Source of the DNA: Deltaproteobacteria bacterium
GTDB taxonomy: Bacteria > Myxococcota_A > UBA9042 > PHBI01
DNA: 56,881 bases
Direction: 5' to 3'
Assembly: GCA_011526585.1 (NCBI GenBank)
Contig: WYBB01000278.1
Coordinates: forward strand, 1-56,881
Below, one piece after another: positions 37,201 through 44,997 of the stretch (positions are counted from its first letter, which is position 1; each line of letters begins with the position of its first letter). Position numbers and translations under genes: made by a program. The notes beneath the pieces were generated by a model that saw only the letters and a list, made by a program, of their open reading frames with translations, was not told the DNA's origin and ran no database searches.

Positions 37201-40192
37201 AGCGCTCGAGCCCCTGCGCGATCAACCCCTTGGCATCCTCGCTCGACAGGTCCGCGCGCACGTCGCCGATCACCCGCTCCCACACGTCGAAGGCGCTGCC
37301 CGACTCGCGCAGGATCCGCTCGGCGCCCGCGATGGCCGCCGCCTCGTCCCCCACCGCCAGCGCCAGCCTCGCCTCGAGCTGAAGGAGCGCCCGATCGCGC
37401 GGGTTCAGGTTCAGCCCCTCCTGCACGACGCCGCGCGCCTCCTCGACCGCCCCGAGCTCGGCCAGCCGCGTCGCCGCCGCCGCGCGCAGCCGCGTCGCCA
37501 GCCGCGCCTCGTCCCCGATGAAGCGCCGCGCCAGCGGCTCGAGCGCCGCGTCCCGGCCGCTGCGCACGTACAGATCGGCCAGCGTGTTGAAGCTCGACGG
37601 CTCGATGCGCACGCTCTTGTCGAGCCTGTCCTCGTACAGCGCGATCGCCGTGCCCAGGCGCCCCACCTCCGACAGCGCCTTGACGATCTCCTCGAGCGGG
37701 CGCGCGTCGCGCCGCGGTCGCACCTCGAGCCAGCGCCCCGCCACGTCGGTCGCGCGCGCGTCCTGCCCGAGCCGGACCAGCGCCTTGAGCCACCCGGCGT
37801 ACGTCGCCGACGAGCGATCGCCCAGCGCCACGAGCCGCTCGTAGACGCGCGCCGCCAGGTCGGCCAGCGCCCCGGCGCTCAAGCTCGGCCCCAGCGCCGC
37901 CAGACGCGGCAGCCCGATCCCCTCGGCGTCGGGCAGCCCCAGGATCCGCTCGGTCACGCGCCGCGCCCGCGCGATCTCGCCGCGCGCGACGAGCTGCTTG
38001 ACCAGCTCGGGCAGGAGCTCGCGCCGCTGGATCTCCTCGGGGTGCAGCCGCGCCGCGAAGCGCACCATCAGCTCGGGCCGCTCCGCCGCAGTCCACGCCA
38101 CCAGCTCCTCGGTCGCCGCGCGCGCGTCGTCGAGCGCGTCGAGCTGCGCATGCCAGCGCGCCTCGAGCTCCTCCCATCGCCCGAGCTTCTGCAGGAGCGC
38201 GGTCTCCTGGCTCCGGAGCTGCGCCGGCTCGGAGAACCAGCGCGCACGCGGCTCGTCGAGCGCCGCCCGCACGAGCTCCGCCTGCAGCTCCAGATCGCCG
38301 CGCGCCCTGCCGATGAGCCGCACCAGCGTGAGCGGCCGCTGCGTCGCCTCCACCCCCACGTCGTCTCCGGCCGCGAGCCACGCGCGCGCGCGCGCCTCGA
38401 TCTCCTCGCGCGGCCCGTTGAGCGCCAGACGCAGCGCCAGCGACATCGCCTGCGCGTGCTCCTCCGGCCCCGCGACGCGCGCCGCCTCGTCGGCGTGCTC
38501 CTGCGCGCGCGCCGGCTCCCCCGCCTCCAGCTCGAAGTGCGCCCGCACCGTCGCCGCCTCGAACGCGCCCGCCCCGGCGAGCTCACGCTCAAGCACCTCG
38601 CGCGCGCGCCGCAGGTCGCCACGCACCTCCACCGCCGCGATGTACGCCTCGGGTCCGACCTGCCCGGCCGCCTCGGCCGCCGTCCGCACCCGCGCGAGCA
38701 TTCCTCCCTCCGCCCGCGCCAACCGCGCCAGCTCGAGCAACCCGAAGAAGCCCGGCCGCGCCGCGAGCGCCGCCTCGAACGCCGCCGCCGCGCCGGCCTC
38801 GGCCTCCGCCCGCATCTGCGCCGGGCCCGAGCCGGCCGCCACCTGCCGCCACTGCGCGACCTCGAACGCGTGCGCCGTCCAATCCGAGAGCCCCGCTGCC
38901 CGCGCCGCCGCCAGCACCCGCGCCACGCCGCGCACGTCGCCCTTGGCCTGCGCCGGCGCGATCACCTCGAGCCAGCGCCCCGGCGCCGCGCCCGCCGCCG
39001 CGACCAGGACCCCGATCGCCGCCTCGCGCGCCGACGTCCCGCCGCGCGGACCGCCCTCCTCCGGCAGCGCGAGCCCCCGATACGCCGCCAGCGCCGCGCC
39101 CGCGATCCCCGCGTCGCTCCCGGGCGCCAGCTCCGCCGCCGCCGCCGCCGCCGCGATCACCAGACGCGCGTCACCGAGCCGCTCCGCCAGCCCGACCAGC
39201 AACGCCGCGCCCTCCGCCGGCGCCAACCGCCTGGCCGCCTGCTGGCACGCCTCGAGGGCCTCGGCCTCCTGGCCGCGCCCGAGCTCCGCCTCGCACGCCG
39301 CGACCGCCGCCGCCGCGCCCTCCGGCTCGAGCTCGCCCGCGCGCCGCGCCGCCCACGCCGCCGCCGCGAAGCGCCCCGTCCGCGCCGCCCAGCGCGAGAG
39401 CACGAGCCAGCGCGCCGCGTCCCGCCCGAGCTCGTCGCCGAGCCGCCCCTCGAACGCCCCGAGCCCCGCCGCGCCGCCCCGCGCCTCGCTCGGGCCGGCC
39501 GCCAGCACCTCGGCCAGGAGCAGCCTCAAGCGCGTCTCGTCGCCGTCCGCCCCGAGCGCCGCCGCGCGCTCCGCGGCCGCCCTGCCCGGCCCCGCGAGCC
39601 CGCGCGCGAGCCAGATCTCGGCGAGCTCGCCGTGCACCCTGGCGAGGTCCCGCCGATCCACGCTCGCCGGCCGCGGCGTCATCGCCTCGAGCTCCTCGAT
39701 CAGCGCCGCCGCCTGCTCGACGCGCCCCGCCTCCAGCTCCGCGCGCGCGTGCGCGAGCAGGTGGCGCGCACGCTCGGGCGCCACCTCCCCCGCCCGCTCC
39801 TCGTCCGCCGCCGCCAGCGCGTAGAGGCGCCGCGCTTCGTCGTGCTCGCCCTGGTCGGCCGCCACGCGCGCCGCCGCCACCAGCGCCCCGGCGTGCTCCG
39901 GATCGAGCGCCAGCGCCCACCTCGCAAAGCGCGCCGCACGCGCCGCCTGTCCCCGCTCCCGCTCCGCCGCCGAGCGCAACGCCAGCTCATCGGCGCTCGC
40001 CGCCTGCGCGATCGGCGCGCGCTCGTTGCCGCGCTCGGACGGGATCCCGCTGACACGCCCGCCGTGCGTGCCACAGCCGCCCTGCAGCACGGCGAGCGCG
40101 ATCGCCACCGCCGCCGCGCGCACCGCTCCGGCCCGGCCCGCCTGGCGCGCACCTGCCGCTCCACCGGCGCTCGCGTCCTGCCCGATCTGCAA
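34256..40192 (-). CDS. Giant TPR-repeat protein, probably exported
   Basis: This 1978-residue protein is made almost wholly of helical tetratricopeptide-like repeats (for example ALALDPEHAGALVAAARVAA, FDVWERVIGDVRADL, RFPGAHRLLALRGKVHLLE). The N-terminus has a hydrophobic segment AVAIALAVLQGGC that could be a lipoprotein signal, although the residue at -3 is Gln and the lipobox is imperfect. Ala, Arg and Glu make up much of the protein. The start is uncertain: TTG 40192 begins the frame, and GTG 40123 is an alternative. It begins 20 bp after the hemB stop, so it may be co-transcribed. It is likely a scaffold for protein-protein contacts in the envelope. Confidence 0.85.
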   Translation of the reverse strand: MQIGQDASAGGAAGARQAGRAGAVRAAAVAIALAVLQGGCGTHGGRVSGIPSERGNERAPIAQAASADELALRSAAERERGQAARAARFARWALALDPEHAGALVAAARVAADQGEHDEARRLYALAAADEERAGEVAPERARHLLAHARAELEAGRVEQAAALIEELEAMTPRPASVDRRDLARVHGELAEIWLARGLAGPGRAAAERAAALGADGDETRLRLLLAEVLAAGPSEARGGAAGLGAFEGRLGDELGRDAARWLVLSRWAARTGRFAAAAWAARRAGELEPEGAAAAVAACEAELGRGQEAEALEACQQAARRLAPAEGAALLVGLAERLGDARLVIAAAAAAAELAPGSDAGIAGAALAAYRGLALPEEGGPRGGTSAREAAIGVLVAAAGAAPGRWLEVIAPAQAKGDVRGVARVLAAARAAGLSDWTAHAFEVAQWRQVAAGSGPAQMRAEAEAGAAAAFEAALAARPGFFGLLELARLARAEGGMLARVRTAAEAAGQVGPEAYIAAVEVRGDLRRAREVLERELAGAGAFEAATVRAHFELEAGEPARAQEHADEAARVAGPEEHAQAMSLALRLALNGPREEIEARARAWLAAGDDVGVEATQRPLTLVRLIGRARGDLELQAELVRAALDEPRARWFSEPAQLRSQETALLQKLGRWEELEARWHAQLDALDDARAATEELVAWTAAERPELMVRFAARLHPEEIQRRELLPELVKQLVARGEIARARRVTERILGLPDAEGIGLPRLAALGPSLSAGALADLAARVYERLVALGDRSSATYAGWLKALVRLGQDARATDVAGRWLEVRPRRDARPLEEIVKALSEVGRLGTAIALYEDRLDKSVRIEPSSFNTLADLYVRSGRDAALEPLARRFIGDEARLATRLRAAAATRLAELGAVEEARGVVQEGLNLNPRDRALLQLEARLALAVGDEAAAIAGAERILRESGSAFDVWERVIGDVRADLSSEDAKGLIAQGLERFPGAHRLLALRGKVHLLEGQAELAFRDFAEALARAPSPRDVLDALEPMLERMSLFERLAELEARALSLTPGRADMTLMLGKALTAAGKVDAAGQVFQRVLGETDRAHGLVAEAWLSAGHLGAAIDAWAKLEPTTADDALTMLDNVATALGRRGEGARLDTFVRLYLQALRGVTAPPLGPIAVAHQKVGRPGDALVWLERAEREAPSADTALWAMRLRLAMGDRAGALVAAERAVARKVAQSTTARNASGPFVGALDAVVSELIAGGQGELARELVTRVAATHGASSATRLLGARALLAAGEIGGALAELAGPIEPWRQQRELMSVVQATLVDLVAHGQLEPALALVEAALEVGQERELWVAAIRIAARAGYPARAVAAAERLVASHPAMNGWLAGDVLASERLARAAEVTLREALGQGLGDAQLKQAALALTLMRGGDLAALEGVIGEIPRLAEDKLERALVEGFVAAALPDARGPERALQALMPILGRAALDPALVQLAALMASFAGSEEGDVAASDAARARALDALVARLGRGGPDETKLRLEIGAYLTKVRRPEAALVVYDRLLPSGGGDGALALEVFTTALAVGDEARARRWADKALGRVPSTAPPTLRARFAEAAARYGAATLAEELDAEAAAESWRRAEVRARLALWRDELGAFREAIEQRLMTSPDEAVARVQAAELVLVTRVVEGDASASRWREEALRLLAPLTGEEEAPAAALELAAVASGDGVAAAGLLARLRARYPEATGRPLLAVWAAVARGHEGGLAAVMQGLAPAPRRAALLEVLRARLAGGLGPVSAEVGRAIVREIERAPPNEPSAVGLEVALAALMGTPAAAVRAAEAAVGRAPYASELTLTLAEALVEHGGDARRAERLVREVMARPGELGLFEAEARFLLPVWSARAWEVLARVRARLGDQGGAERALERALAVAAEGEELRLGYLGASRGIFGAARAQAALRACVAAERAPWSALCAAELR

Positions 40193-40212
40193 ACCCTCGT
40201 CCCCTGTCTGGC

Positions 40213-41184
40213 TCAGCGCAGCCGCTCGGCCGCTCGCGGCGCGAAGTAGCTGATGATGATGTCGGCACCGGCGCGCTTTATGCCGACCAGCGACTCCATC
40301 ATCGCGCGCTCGAGGTCGATCCAGCCGCGCTCGGCGGCGGCGTGGATCATCGCGTACTCGCCCGAGACCTGGTAGGCGGCCAGCGGCAGATCGGTCGCCT
40401 CGCGCACCGCGCGCACGATGTCGAGGTAGGGCCCGGCCGGCTTGACCATCAGGATGTCGGCGCCCTCCTCCTCGTCGAGCATCGCCTCGCGCATCGCCTC
40501 GCTCTGGTTGGCCGGATCCATCTGATAGCTCTGCCGATCACCGAAGGCCGGCGCGCTCTCGGCCGCCTCGCGGAACGGCCCGTAGAACGCCGACGCGTAC
40601 TTGACCGAGTACGCCATGATCGCCGTGTTCTCGAGCCCCTCGTCGTCGAGCTCTTCGCGGATGTAGCCGACGCGCCCATCCATCATGTCCGAGGGCGCCA
40701 CCACGTGCGCGCCCGCCTGCGCGTGCACGACCGCCTGCTTGGCCAGGAGCTCGAGCGTGGCGTCGTTGAGGACCTCGCCCTTTTCGACGAGCCCGCAGTG
40801 GCCGTGATCGGTGTACTCGCACAGGCACACGTCGGTCATGATCACCATCGCGGGCGCCGCCTTCGCGATGGCGCGCACCGCCTGCGGCACCACGCCCTCC
40901 TTGTGGTACGCCGCCGATCCGACCGCGTCCTTGTGCTCGGGGATCCCGAAGAGCAGGACCGCCTGCACGCCGAGATCGAAGACGCGTCTCGCCTCCTCGG
41001 CCGCGAGGTCCGGCGACAAGCGCCGCTGGCCGGGCATCGACGCGATCGGCTGCGAGACGCCGCGCCCCGCCACCACGAAGAGCGGGTAGACGAAGTCCTT
41101 GGGGTGCAGCACGGTCTCGCGCACGAGAGCGCGCAGCGCCGGGGTCTTGCGCAGGCGGCGGGGGCGGGACGCGGGGTACGACAT
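40213..41184 (-). CDS. hemB: Porphobilinogen synthase (delta-aminolevulinate dehydratase)
   Basis: This 323-residue enzyme condenses two 5-aminolevulinate molecules to porphobilinogen in haem synthesis. The Schiff-base lysines are visible as K195 (AYSVKYASAFYGPFR) and K248 (ILMVKPAGPYLD). The cysteine triad C120-x-C122-x7-C130 (DVCLCEYTDHGHCG) marks the zinc-dependent class. RPRRLRKTPALRALVRET is the usual N-terminus. ATG 41184 follows gaggag at good distance; an upstream start would add an unrelated 18 residues. The length is typical. Confidence 0.96.
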   Translation of the reverse strand: MSYPASRPRRLRKTPALRALVRETVLHPKDFVYPLFVVAGRGVSQPIASMPGQRRLSPDLAAEEARRVFDLGVQAVLLFGIPEHKDAVGSAAYHKEGVVPQAVRAIAKAAPAMVIMTDVCLCEYTDHGHCGLVEKGEVLNDATLELLAKQAVVHAQAGAHVVAPSDMMDGRVGYIREELDDEGLENTAIMAYSVKYASAFYGPFREAAESAPAFGDRQSYQMDPANQSEAMREAMLDEEEGADILMVKPAGPYLDIVRAVREATDLPLAAYQVSGEYAMIHAAAERGWIDLERAMMESLVGIKRAGADIIISYFAPRAAERLR

Positions 41185-41234
41185 CGTTGGGCTCCTCTCA
41201 TCTCCGGTGCTGCACACACACGCGCGCACCACTG

Positions 41235-41759
41235 TCATTCGTCGGCGTAGGTCCTGAAGCGCATGTCGGTGTCATGGCCTTCGAAGGCCGCGCCGAGCCC
41301 CATGCCGATCAGCATGAACTCGGCGCCCGCCACCGCCGCGAAGAGCATCGTCAGCGGCACGGTGATCGCGAAGTCGTCGCCGCCGGGGGTGATCGCCCCG
41401 CTCAGCGCGAAGATCGTGAGCACCGTCGAAGCGCCGACGCCGAAGCCCGCGAGCCCCCAGTCGCGCAGGAAGGTGCCGGTCGCGTCGACCTCGACGCGCA
41501 TCGTGGCGACCCACTCGGGCACGGCGCCCTGCCGCAGCTCGGCGAGCTCTTCGTTGGTCGCCGGCCGGAAGCTGAACGGCTGGTCGATCGTCGCGACGCC
41601 GATCCGCCGGATCGACATGCGATCGTCGCCGCTCTCCTTGGGCACGACCAGCTCGCCGTCGGCGATCTGCGGCGGCGCGTCCCGGTCATATATGAACGCA
41701 TGCGTACACGCCTGCAGGCCGACCGCGGCGGCGATGAGCCCCGCCACCTGCGCCCTCAT
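41235..41759 (-). CDS. Lipoprotein with two hydrophobic segments, function unknown
   Basis: From ATG 41759 this 174-residue protein has a lipoprotein-like signal (GLIAAAVGLQAC) and a mature part with two strongly hydrophobic segments (GLAGFGVGASTVLTIFALSGA and ITVPLTMLFAAVAGAEFMLIGMG) separated by a short polar loop. The layout suggests a lipid-anchored protein with a membrane hairpin. Its start overlaps the stop of the preceding gene (ATGA). I do not recognise the family. Confidence 0.7.
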   Translation of the reverse strand: MRAQVAGLIAAAVGLQACTHAFIYDRDAPPQIADGELVVPKESGDDRMSIRRIGVATIDQPFSFRPATNEELAELRQGAVPEWVATMRVEVDATGTFLRDWGLAGFGVGASTVLTIFALSGAITPGGDDFAITVPLTMLFAAVAGAEFMLIGMGLGAAFEGHDTDMRFRTYADE

Positions 41760-42226
41760 GGCGCATCGTCGCCAGGCGCGAGCGCGTCGCCCGACCCGCA
41801 CTGCGCGCGATAGGCCGCGTCGATCGCGCGGTTGCGCTCCCCGCAGCGCGTGCATTTCGGCAGGAGCGCCCGGCAGCACGGCTTCATCGGCGGCGGCGCC
41901 GCGCAGTCGTAGGACGTCGGCAGGGGCTCGTCGAGCTCGTCCCCCCCGCACCGCGCCTCCCAGCGCGCCAGCTCCTCGCTCGCCCGCTCCTGGCAGGCGA
42001 TGCACTCGGGCGTCATCGCCTGGCAGCACATCGTGCTCGGCCTCGTCGCGCAGTCGACCGCGCCGTCGTCCGCCACCGGCACCGGCGCAGGCTCGCGCGG
42101 CTCGGTGACGACCTCATTGCGCTCGTCCGGCTCTGGCGCGCTCGTCCGCTCCGCGGAGCAGCAGGCCGCCAGCCCGATCCACAGGCACGACAACGAGAGC
42201 CAACCGATTCGCGCGCTCGACGACAT
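41756..42226 (-). CDS. Cys-rich lipoprotein with an internal duplication
   Basis: This 156-residue protein starts at ATG 42226 after gggaga. The signal (WLSLSCLWIGLAAC) ends in a lipobox with two adjacent Cys. Two similar Cys modules follow: CATRPSTMCCQAMTPECIAC … ARCGG and CAAPPPMKPCCRALLPKCTRC … AQCGSG, an internal repeat of about 40 residues with conserved CC and C-x2-C. They probably form disulfides in the periplasm. The gene is translationally coupled to the next lipoprotein, and an intrinsic terminator separates it from the response-regulator gene. Confidence 0.78.
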   Translation of the reverse strand: MSSSARIGWLSLSCLWIGLAACCSAERTSAPEPDERNEVVTEPREPAPVPVADDGAVDCATRPSTMCCQAMTPECIACQERASEELARWEARCGGDELDEPLPTSYDCAAPPPMKPCCRALLPKCTRCGERNRAIDAAYRAQCGSGDALAPGDDAP

Positions 42227-42261
42227 GAGCTTCTCCCGGCGATCCGCCGCATCATGAAACG

Positions 42262-42296
42262 AAAAAGGCGACGACCGAGCACTCTCGGCCGCCGCC
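42262..42296 (-). terminator. Strong intrinsic (Rho-independent) terminator
   Basis: Read on the minus strand, a 13-bp stem (arms 42296-42284 and 42279-42267, two G-T pairs, all positions paired) with a 4-base loop is followed at once by TTTTT (42266-42262). It lies 26 bases past the response-regulator stop and 36 bases before the next start, so it should end the regulator's transcript and separate it from the lipoprotein pair. A second, smaller hairpin (42302-42321) sits directly after the stop codon. Confidence 0.85.
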
Positions 42297-42321
42297 ACCA
42301 TACCGGCGAATGCCCGCCGGT

Positions 42322-43107
42322 TCACTCCTCTTCGGCGGGACGCGCGAACAGATAGCCGGCGCCGCGGACCGTCTTGAGGATCTGCGGCTGGCGCGCGTCG
42401 TCGCCCAGCTTCTGGCGAACGCGCGAGACGTGCACGTCGATCGAGCGCTCGAAGGCGCCATCGGCCGTGCCGCCCGCGGCCTCGATCAGCTGCTCGCGGG
42501 TGCAGACGCGCCCGCGCCGCTCGGCCAGCGCGTACAGGATGTTGAACTCATAGCTGGTCAACCCGAGGTCGCGTCCGTTGCGCAACGCGCGCAACGCACC
42601 CGGCTCGAGCACGACGTCGTCGACGACGATGGACCGTCTGAGCGGCCCGACCTGGCCCCGTGTTCGCCTGACGAGGGCGACCACGCGCCAGAACAGCTCC
42701 TTGGTCGAAAACGGCTTGGCGACATAATCGTCGGCCCCGGCCTCGAAGCCGAGCAGACGATCCGCCTCCGTCGCGCGCGCCGACAGGAGGATGATGGGGA
42801 TATCGCTGTGCTCGCGGATATCGCGGCACACCTCCAACCCGTCCGGTCCGGGCAGGATCACGTCGAGGACGACGAGATCGATCGTGCGTTCGCGCAGCGC
42901 CGTAAGCGCCGAGGGACCGTCGACGGCGTGCACGACCGGCACGCCCTGCTCGGTGAAGTAATGGCTTATGACGTGGGCGGTGGCGTCGTCGTCCTCGACC
43001 AGCAGCACGCGCAGCGGGGTTGGCCGCGGTGCTCGTGCTGTGTCGCCGAGGGCTTGGACCCCCGCCTCTTCCTTTGGTTTTTTGCGTGTGTCGGTGGTTT
43101 TCGGCAT
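42322..43107 (-). CDS. OmpR-family response regulator
   Basis: This 261-residue regulator has a 30-residue charged N-terminal extension (MPKTTDTRKKPKEE) before the receiver. The receiver has the acidic pair D39/D40, phospho-acceptor D82 (LVVLDVILPGPDG), S109 and K131 (AKPFS). The C-terminal winged helix (about 160-256) carries LTSYEFNILYALAERRG, IDVHVSRVRQKLGDD and TVRGAGYLF. All switch residues are intact. No histidine kinase is adjacent, so it is an orphan in this window. ATG 43107 follows gagga at 7 bases, behind an AT-rich leader with a plausible promoter. Confidence 0.95.
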   Translation of the reverse strand: MPKTTDTRKKPKEEAGVQALGDTARAPRPTPLRVLLVEDDDATAHVISHYFTEQGVPVVHAVDGPSALTALRERTIDLVVLDVILPGPDGLEVCRDIREHSDIPIILLSARATEADRLLGFEAGADDYVAKPFSTKELFWRVVALVRRTRGQVGPLRRSIVVDDVVLEPGALRALRNGRDLGLTSYEFNILYALAERRGRVCTREQLIEAAGGTADGAFERSIDVHVSRVRQKLGDDARQPQILKTVRGAGYLFARPAEEE

Positions 43108-43219
43108 GGAAAGTCCTCAAGCGAGTGGGGGCACGCTCGAAGTGAACGCGCGCTGGACGATTCCGCCCAGGCGATACGAGAAGACCGCGGCGACGACCCG
43201 TTCACCGCGACCATGTTTC

Positions 43220-43247
43220 CTTATAAGGTGACTCTGGCGTTTTGCAA
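43220..43247 (-). promoter_or_regulatory. Sigma-70-type promoter candidate for the response regulator
   Basis: On the minus strand TTGCAA (43247-43242) and TATAAG (43225-43220) are 16 bp apart, close to consensus, in an AT-rich part of the 306-bp divergent gap 43108-43413. The leader would be about 105 bases. No gene is seen in this gap. Confidence 0.5.
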
Positions 43248-43280
43248 AGCACCGCGGTTACCAAACTTCCGTGTCGCTAC

Positions 43281-43293
43281 AACGCTTAGCGTT
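43281..43293. promoter_or_regulatory. Small palindrome in the divergent promoter region
   Basis: aacgct, one t, agcgtt forms a perfect 13-base inverted repeat 35 bp upstream of the -35 box of the regulator promoter candidate and 121 bp upstream of the GTG at 43414. It could be an operator for either gene; chance cannot be ruled out for so short a site. Confidence 0.35.
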
Positions 43294-43413
43294 ATCTGTT
43301 TTGCCGAACGACACGCTACTTCACTCTCGCTTCACATCGCCCGCGCACCACGCCCTCCCACCGCTCGCGCCGCTTTTCTTGCGTCACGCCGCGGCCTCCG
43401 TTAGCACGGTCTT

Positions 43414-44193
43414 GTGTTATCGCTCCTCCTCATCGCCGTCCTCGCCGCGCCCGACCCGGGCCTGCCCGCGCCGACCCCCACGCCGCCCGACGGGCTCGAC
43501 TTCCCGCCCTGGGCCGACCTGCACGTCGACAACTGCAAGGACAAGCTCCTCGCGGCCGGGCTCACCGGGCGCCACTTCCGCTTCTCCAAGGACGGCCGCA
43601 TCCGCACGCGCCGCCTGTCGCGCCGCGATCCCCCGATCTACTGCCACGTGCCGCAGGCGACCGTGATGTGGTCGGGCCCGACCGGCGTGCAGTACTACGG
43701 CTACACCTACACGAGCTGCGCCATGGCGCTGGCGATGACCCGCATGGAGCAGATCGCGCAGGAGGAGGCCCGCCGCGTCTGGGGCCGCCCCGAGACCGAC
43801 AACCCCATCCGCTGGATCTCCCACCTCGGCACGTTCAACTGCCGCACCCAGCGCTTCAAGACGCGCCAGTCCGAGCACTCCTTCGGCAACGGCCTCGACC
43901 TCGCGAGCTTCATGATCAAGGGCTGGGGCGAGGTGCAGGTCAAGCGCCACTGGACCGCGCACTACAAGTCCTGGGAGAAGCCCTCCGAGTTCCTGCGCTC
44001 GCTCTCGCGCCGCCTGCGCGACGAGCAGGTCTTCACCAACGTGCTCGACCCCGACTACGACGCCGGCCACTGGAACCACATCCACGTCGACCTCGCGCCG
44101 ACGTCCGACGGCCTGCCTTCACGCGCCCTCGAGCGCGCCAAGGCGATGCCGGAGATCGTCGCCGGCGATCCCCATCACCCGCCCATGCCTTAG
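43414..44193 (+). CDS. Secreted extensin-like/M15-type peptidase homolog
   Basis: This 259-residue protein has a GTG start and a short signal peptide (MLSLLLIAVLAAP). After a Pro-rich spacer comes an extensin-like C-terminal domain related to M15 peptidases. SEHSFGNGLDLASF supplies the first His and Asp, and HWNHIHVDL the last zinc His. Such proteins are thought to act on peptidoglycan peptides. Five cysteines (for example NCKDKL, YTSCAMAL, TFNCRTQ) probably form disulfides. It is transcribed divergently from the response regulator. Confidence 0.82.
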   Translation: MLSLLLIAVLAAPDPGLPAPTPTPPDGLDFPPWADLHVDNCKDKLLAAGLTGRHFRFSKDGRIRTRRLSRRDPPIYCHVPQATVMWSGPTGVQYYGYTYTSCAMALAMTRMEQIAQEEARRVWGRPETDNPIRWISHLGTFNCRTQRFKTRQSEHSFGNGLDLASFMIKGWGEVQVKRHWTAHYKSWEKPSEFLRSLSRRLRDEQVFTNVLDPDYDAGHWNHIHVDLAPTSDGLPSRALERAKAMPEIVAGDPHHPPMP

Positions 44194-44268
44194 ATTGGAG
44201 TCGCGCCCGGAGCCCCCCTTGCCGAGCGCCCTGGTTCCCCGTAGCCTCACCCGGCACACGGAGGTCTC

Positions 44269-44958
44269 ATGGGCGACGACAACCTGGCGAACCGACCCCT
44301 TCGCGTCCGAGTCCGCTCGCTGCCGAAGGTGATCTTCTTCTACCCGGTCTGGCTCTTCTCGCTCGTCTGCGCGCTCGTCGTCGCCGCCGACCCGACGGCC
44401 GGCTGGCCGGGCCTGACGTGGATGATCGTCTTCGCGTTCAACCTCTTCATCGTCGCCTTCGACTTCACCGAGGAGCGCACCCTCATCTTCGCGCTCGGCA
44501 CCGTCGCCGTCGTGCTCGGCCTCGTGCTCGCCGGCGCGCTCACCGAGGTCATGGGCTTCCTCACGAGCCTCAAGCCGACGATGGACGCGACGTTCTACTG
44601 GATGATCTTCGCCATCCTCGGCATCATCTTCCTCGTCGCCTTCATCGGCTCGCGCCTCGACTACTGGGAGATCCAACCCAACGAGATCGTCCATCGTTAC
44701 GGGATCTTCCGCCGCATGCGCCGCTTCTCGACCGAGTCGCTCCGCTGGGACAAGGTCATCCCCGACGTCATGGAGCGCATCATGCTCGGCACCGGCACGA
44801 TCATCATGACGACCCCCTACGAGAAGCACCCGATCGTCATCGAGCACGTCATGCGCATCGGCACGATCGACGACCAGATCGCCCACGTGCTCGGCGTGAA
44901 GCAGGTCGTGCAGGACCGCCACCGCCACCCCTCCGAAGACGAAGCGGCGAGCCACTGA
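44269..44958 (+). CDS. Membrane protein with a PH-like domain
   Basis: This 229-residue protein has about four transmembrane segments (near 22-40, 48-66, 72-95 and 108-126), with an acidic gap between the second and third (DFTEERT). A C-terminal bacterial PH-like domain follows (LDYWEIQPNEIVHRYGIFRR … TIIMTTPYEKHPIVIEHV). The function is unknown. It sits between two peptidase-like genes, 75 bp after the first and 39 bp before the second, and could help place or regulate them. Confidence 0.75.
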   Translation: MGDDNLANRPLRVRVRSLPKVIFFYPVWLFSLVCALVVAADPTAGWPGLTWMIVFAFNLFIVAFDFTEERTLIFALGTVAVVLGLVLAGALTEVMGFLTSLKPTMDATFYWMIFAILGIIFLVAFIGSRLDYWEIQPNEIVHRYGIFRRMRRFSTESLRWDKVIPDVMERIMLGTGTIIMTTPYEKHPIVIEHVMRIGTIDDQIAHVLGVKQVVQDRHRHPSEDEAASH

Positions 44959-44997
44959 TGCCGTCGCGCCGGCTCGCCCGACCCGCCCGCTGAGCCG

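Noticed and set aside
33830..40249. A 2139-residue open frame on the plus strand
   Set aside because: It is the antisense shadow of the TPR gene. Its translation is Arg/Pro-rich low complexity, a product of extreme third-position GC.
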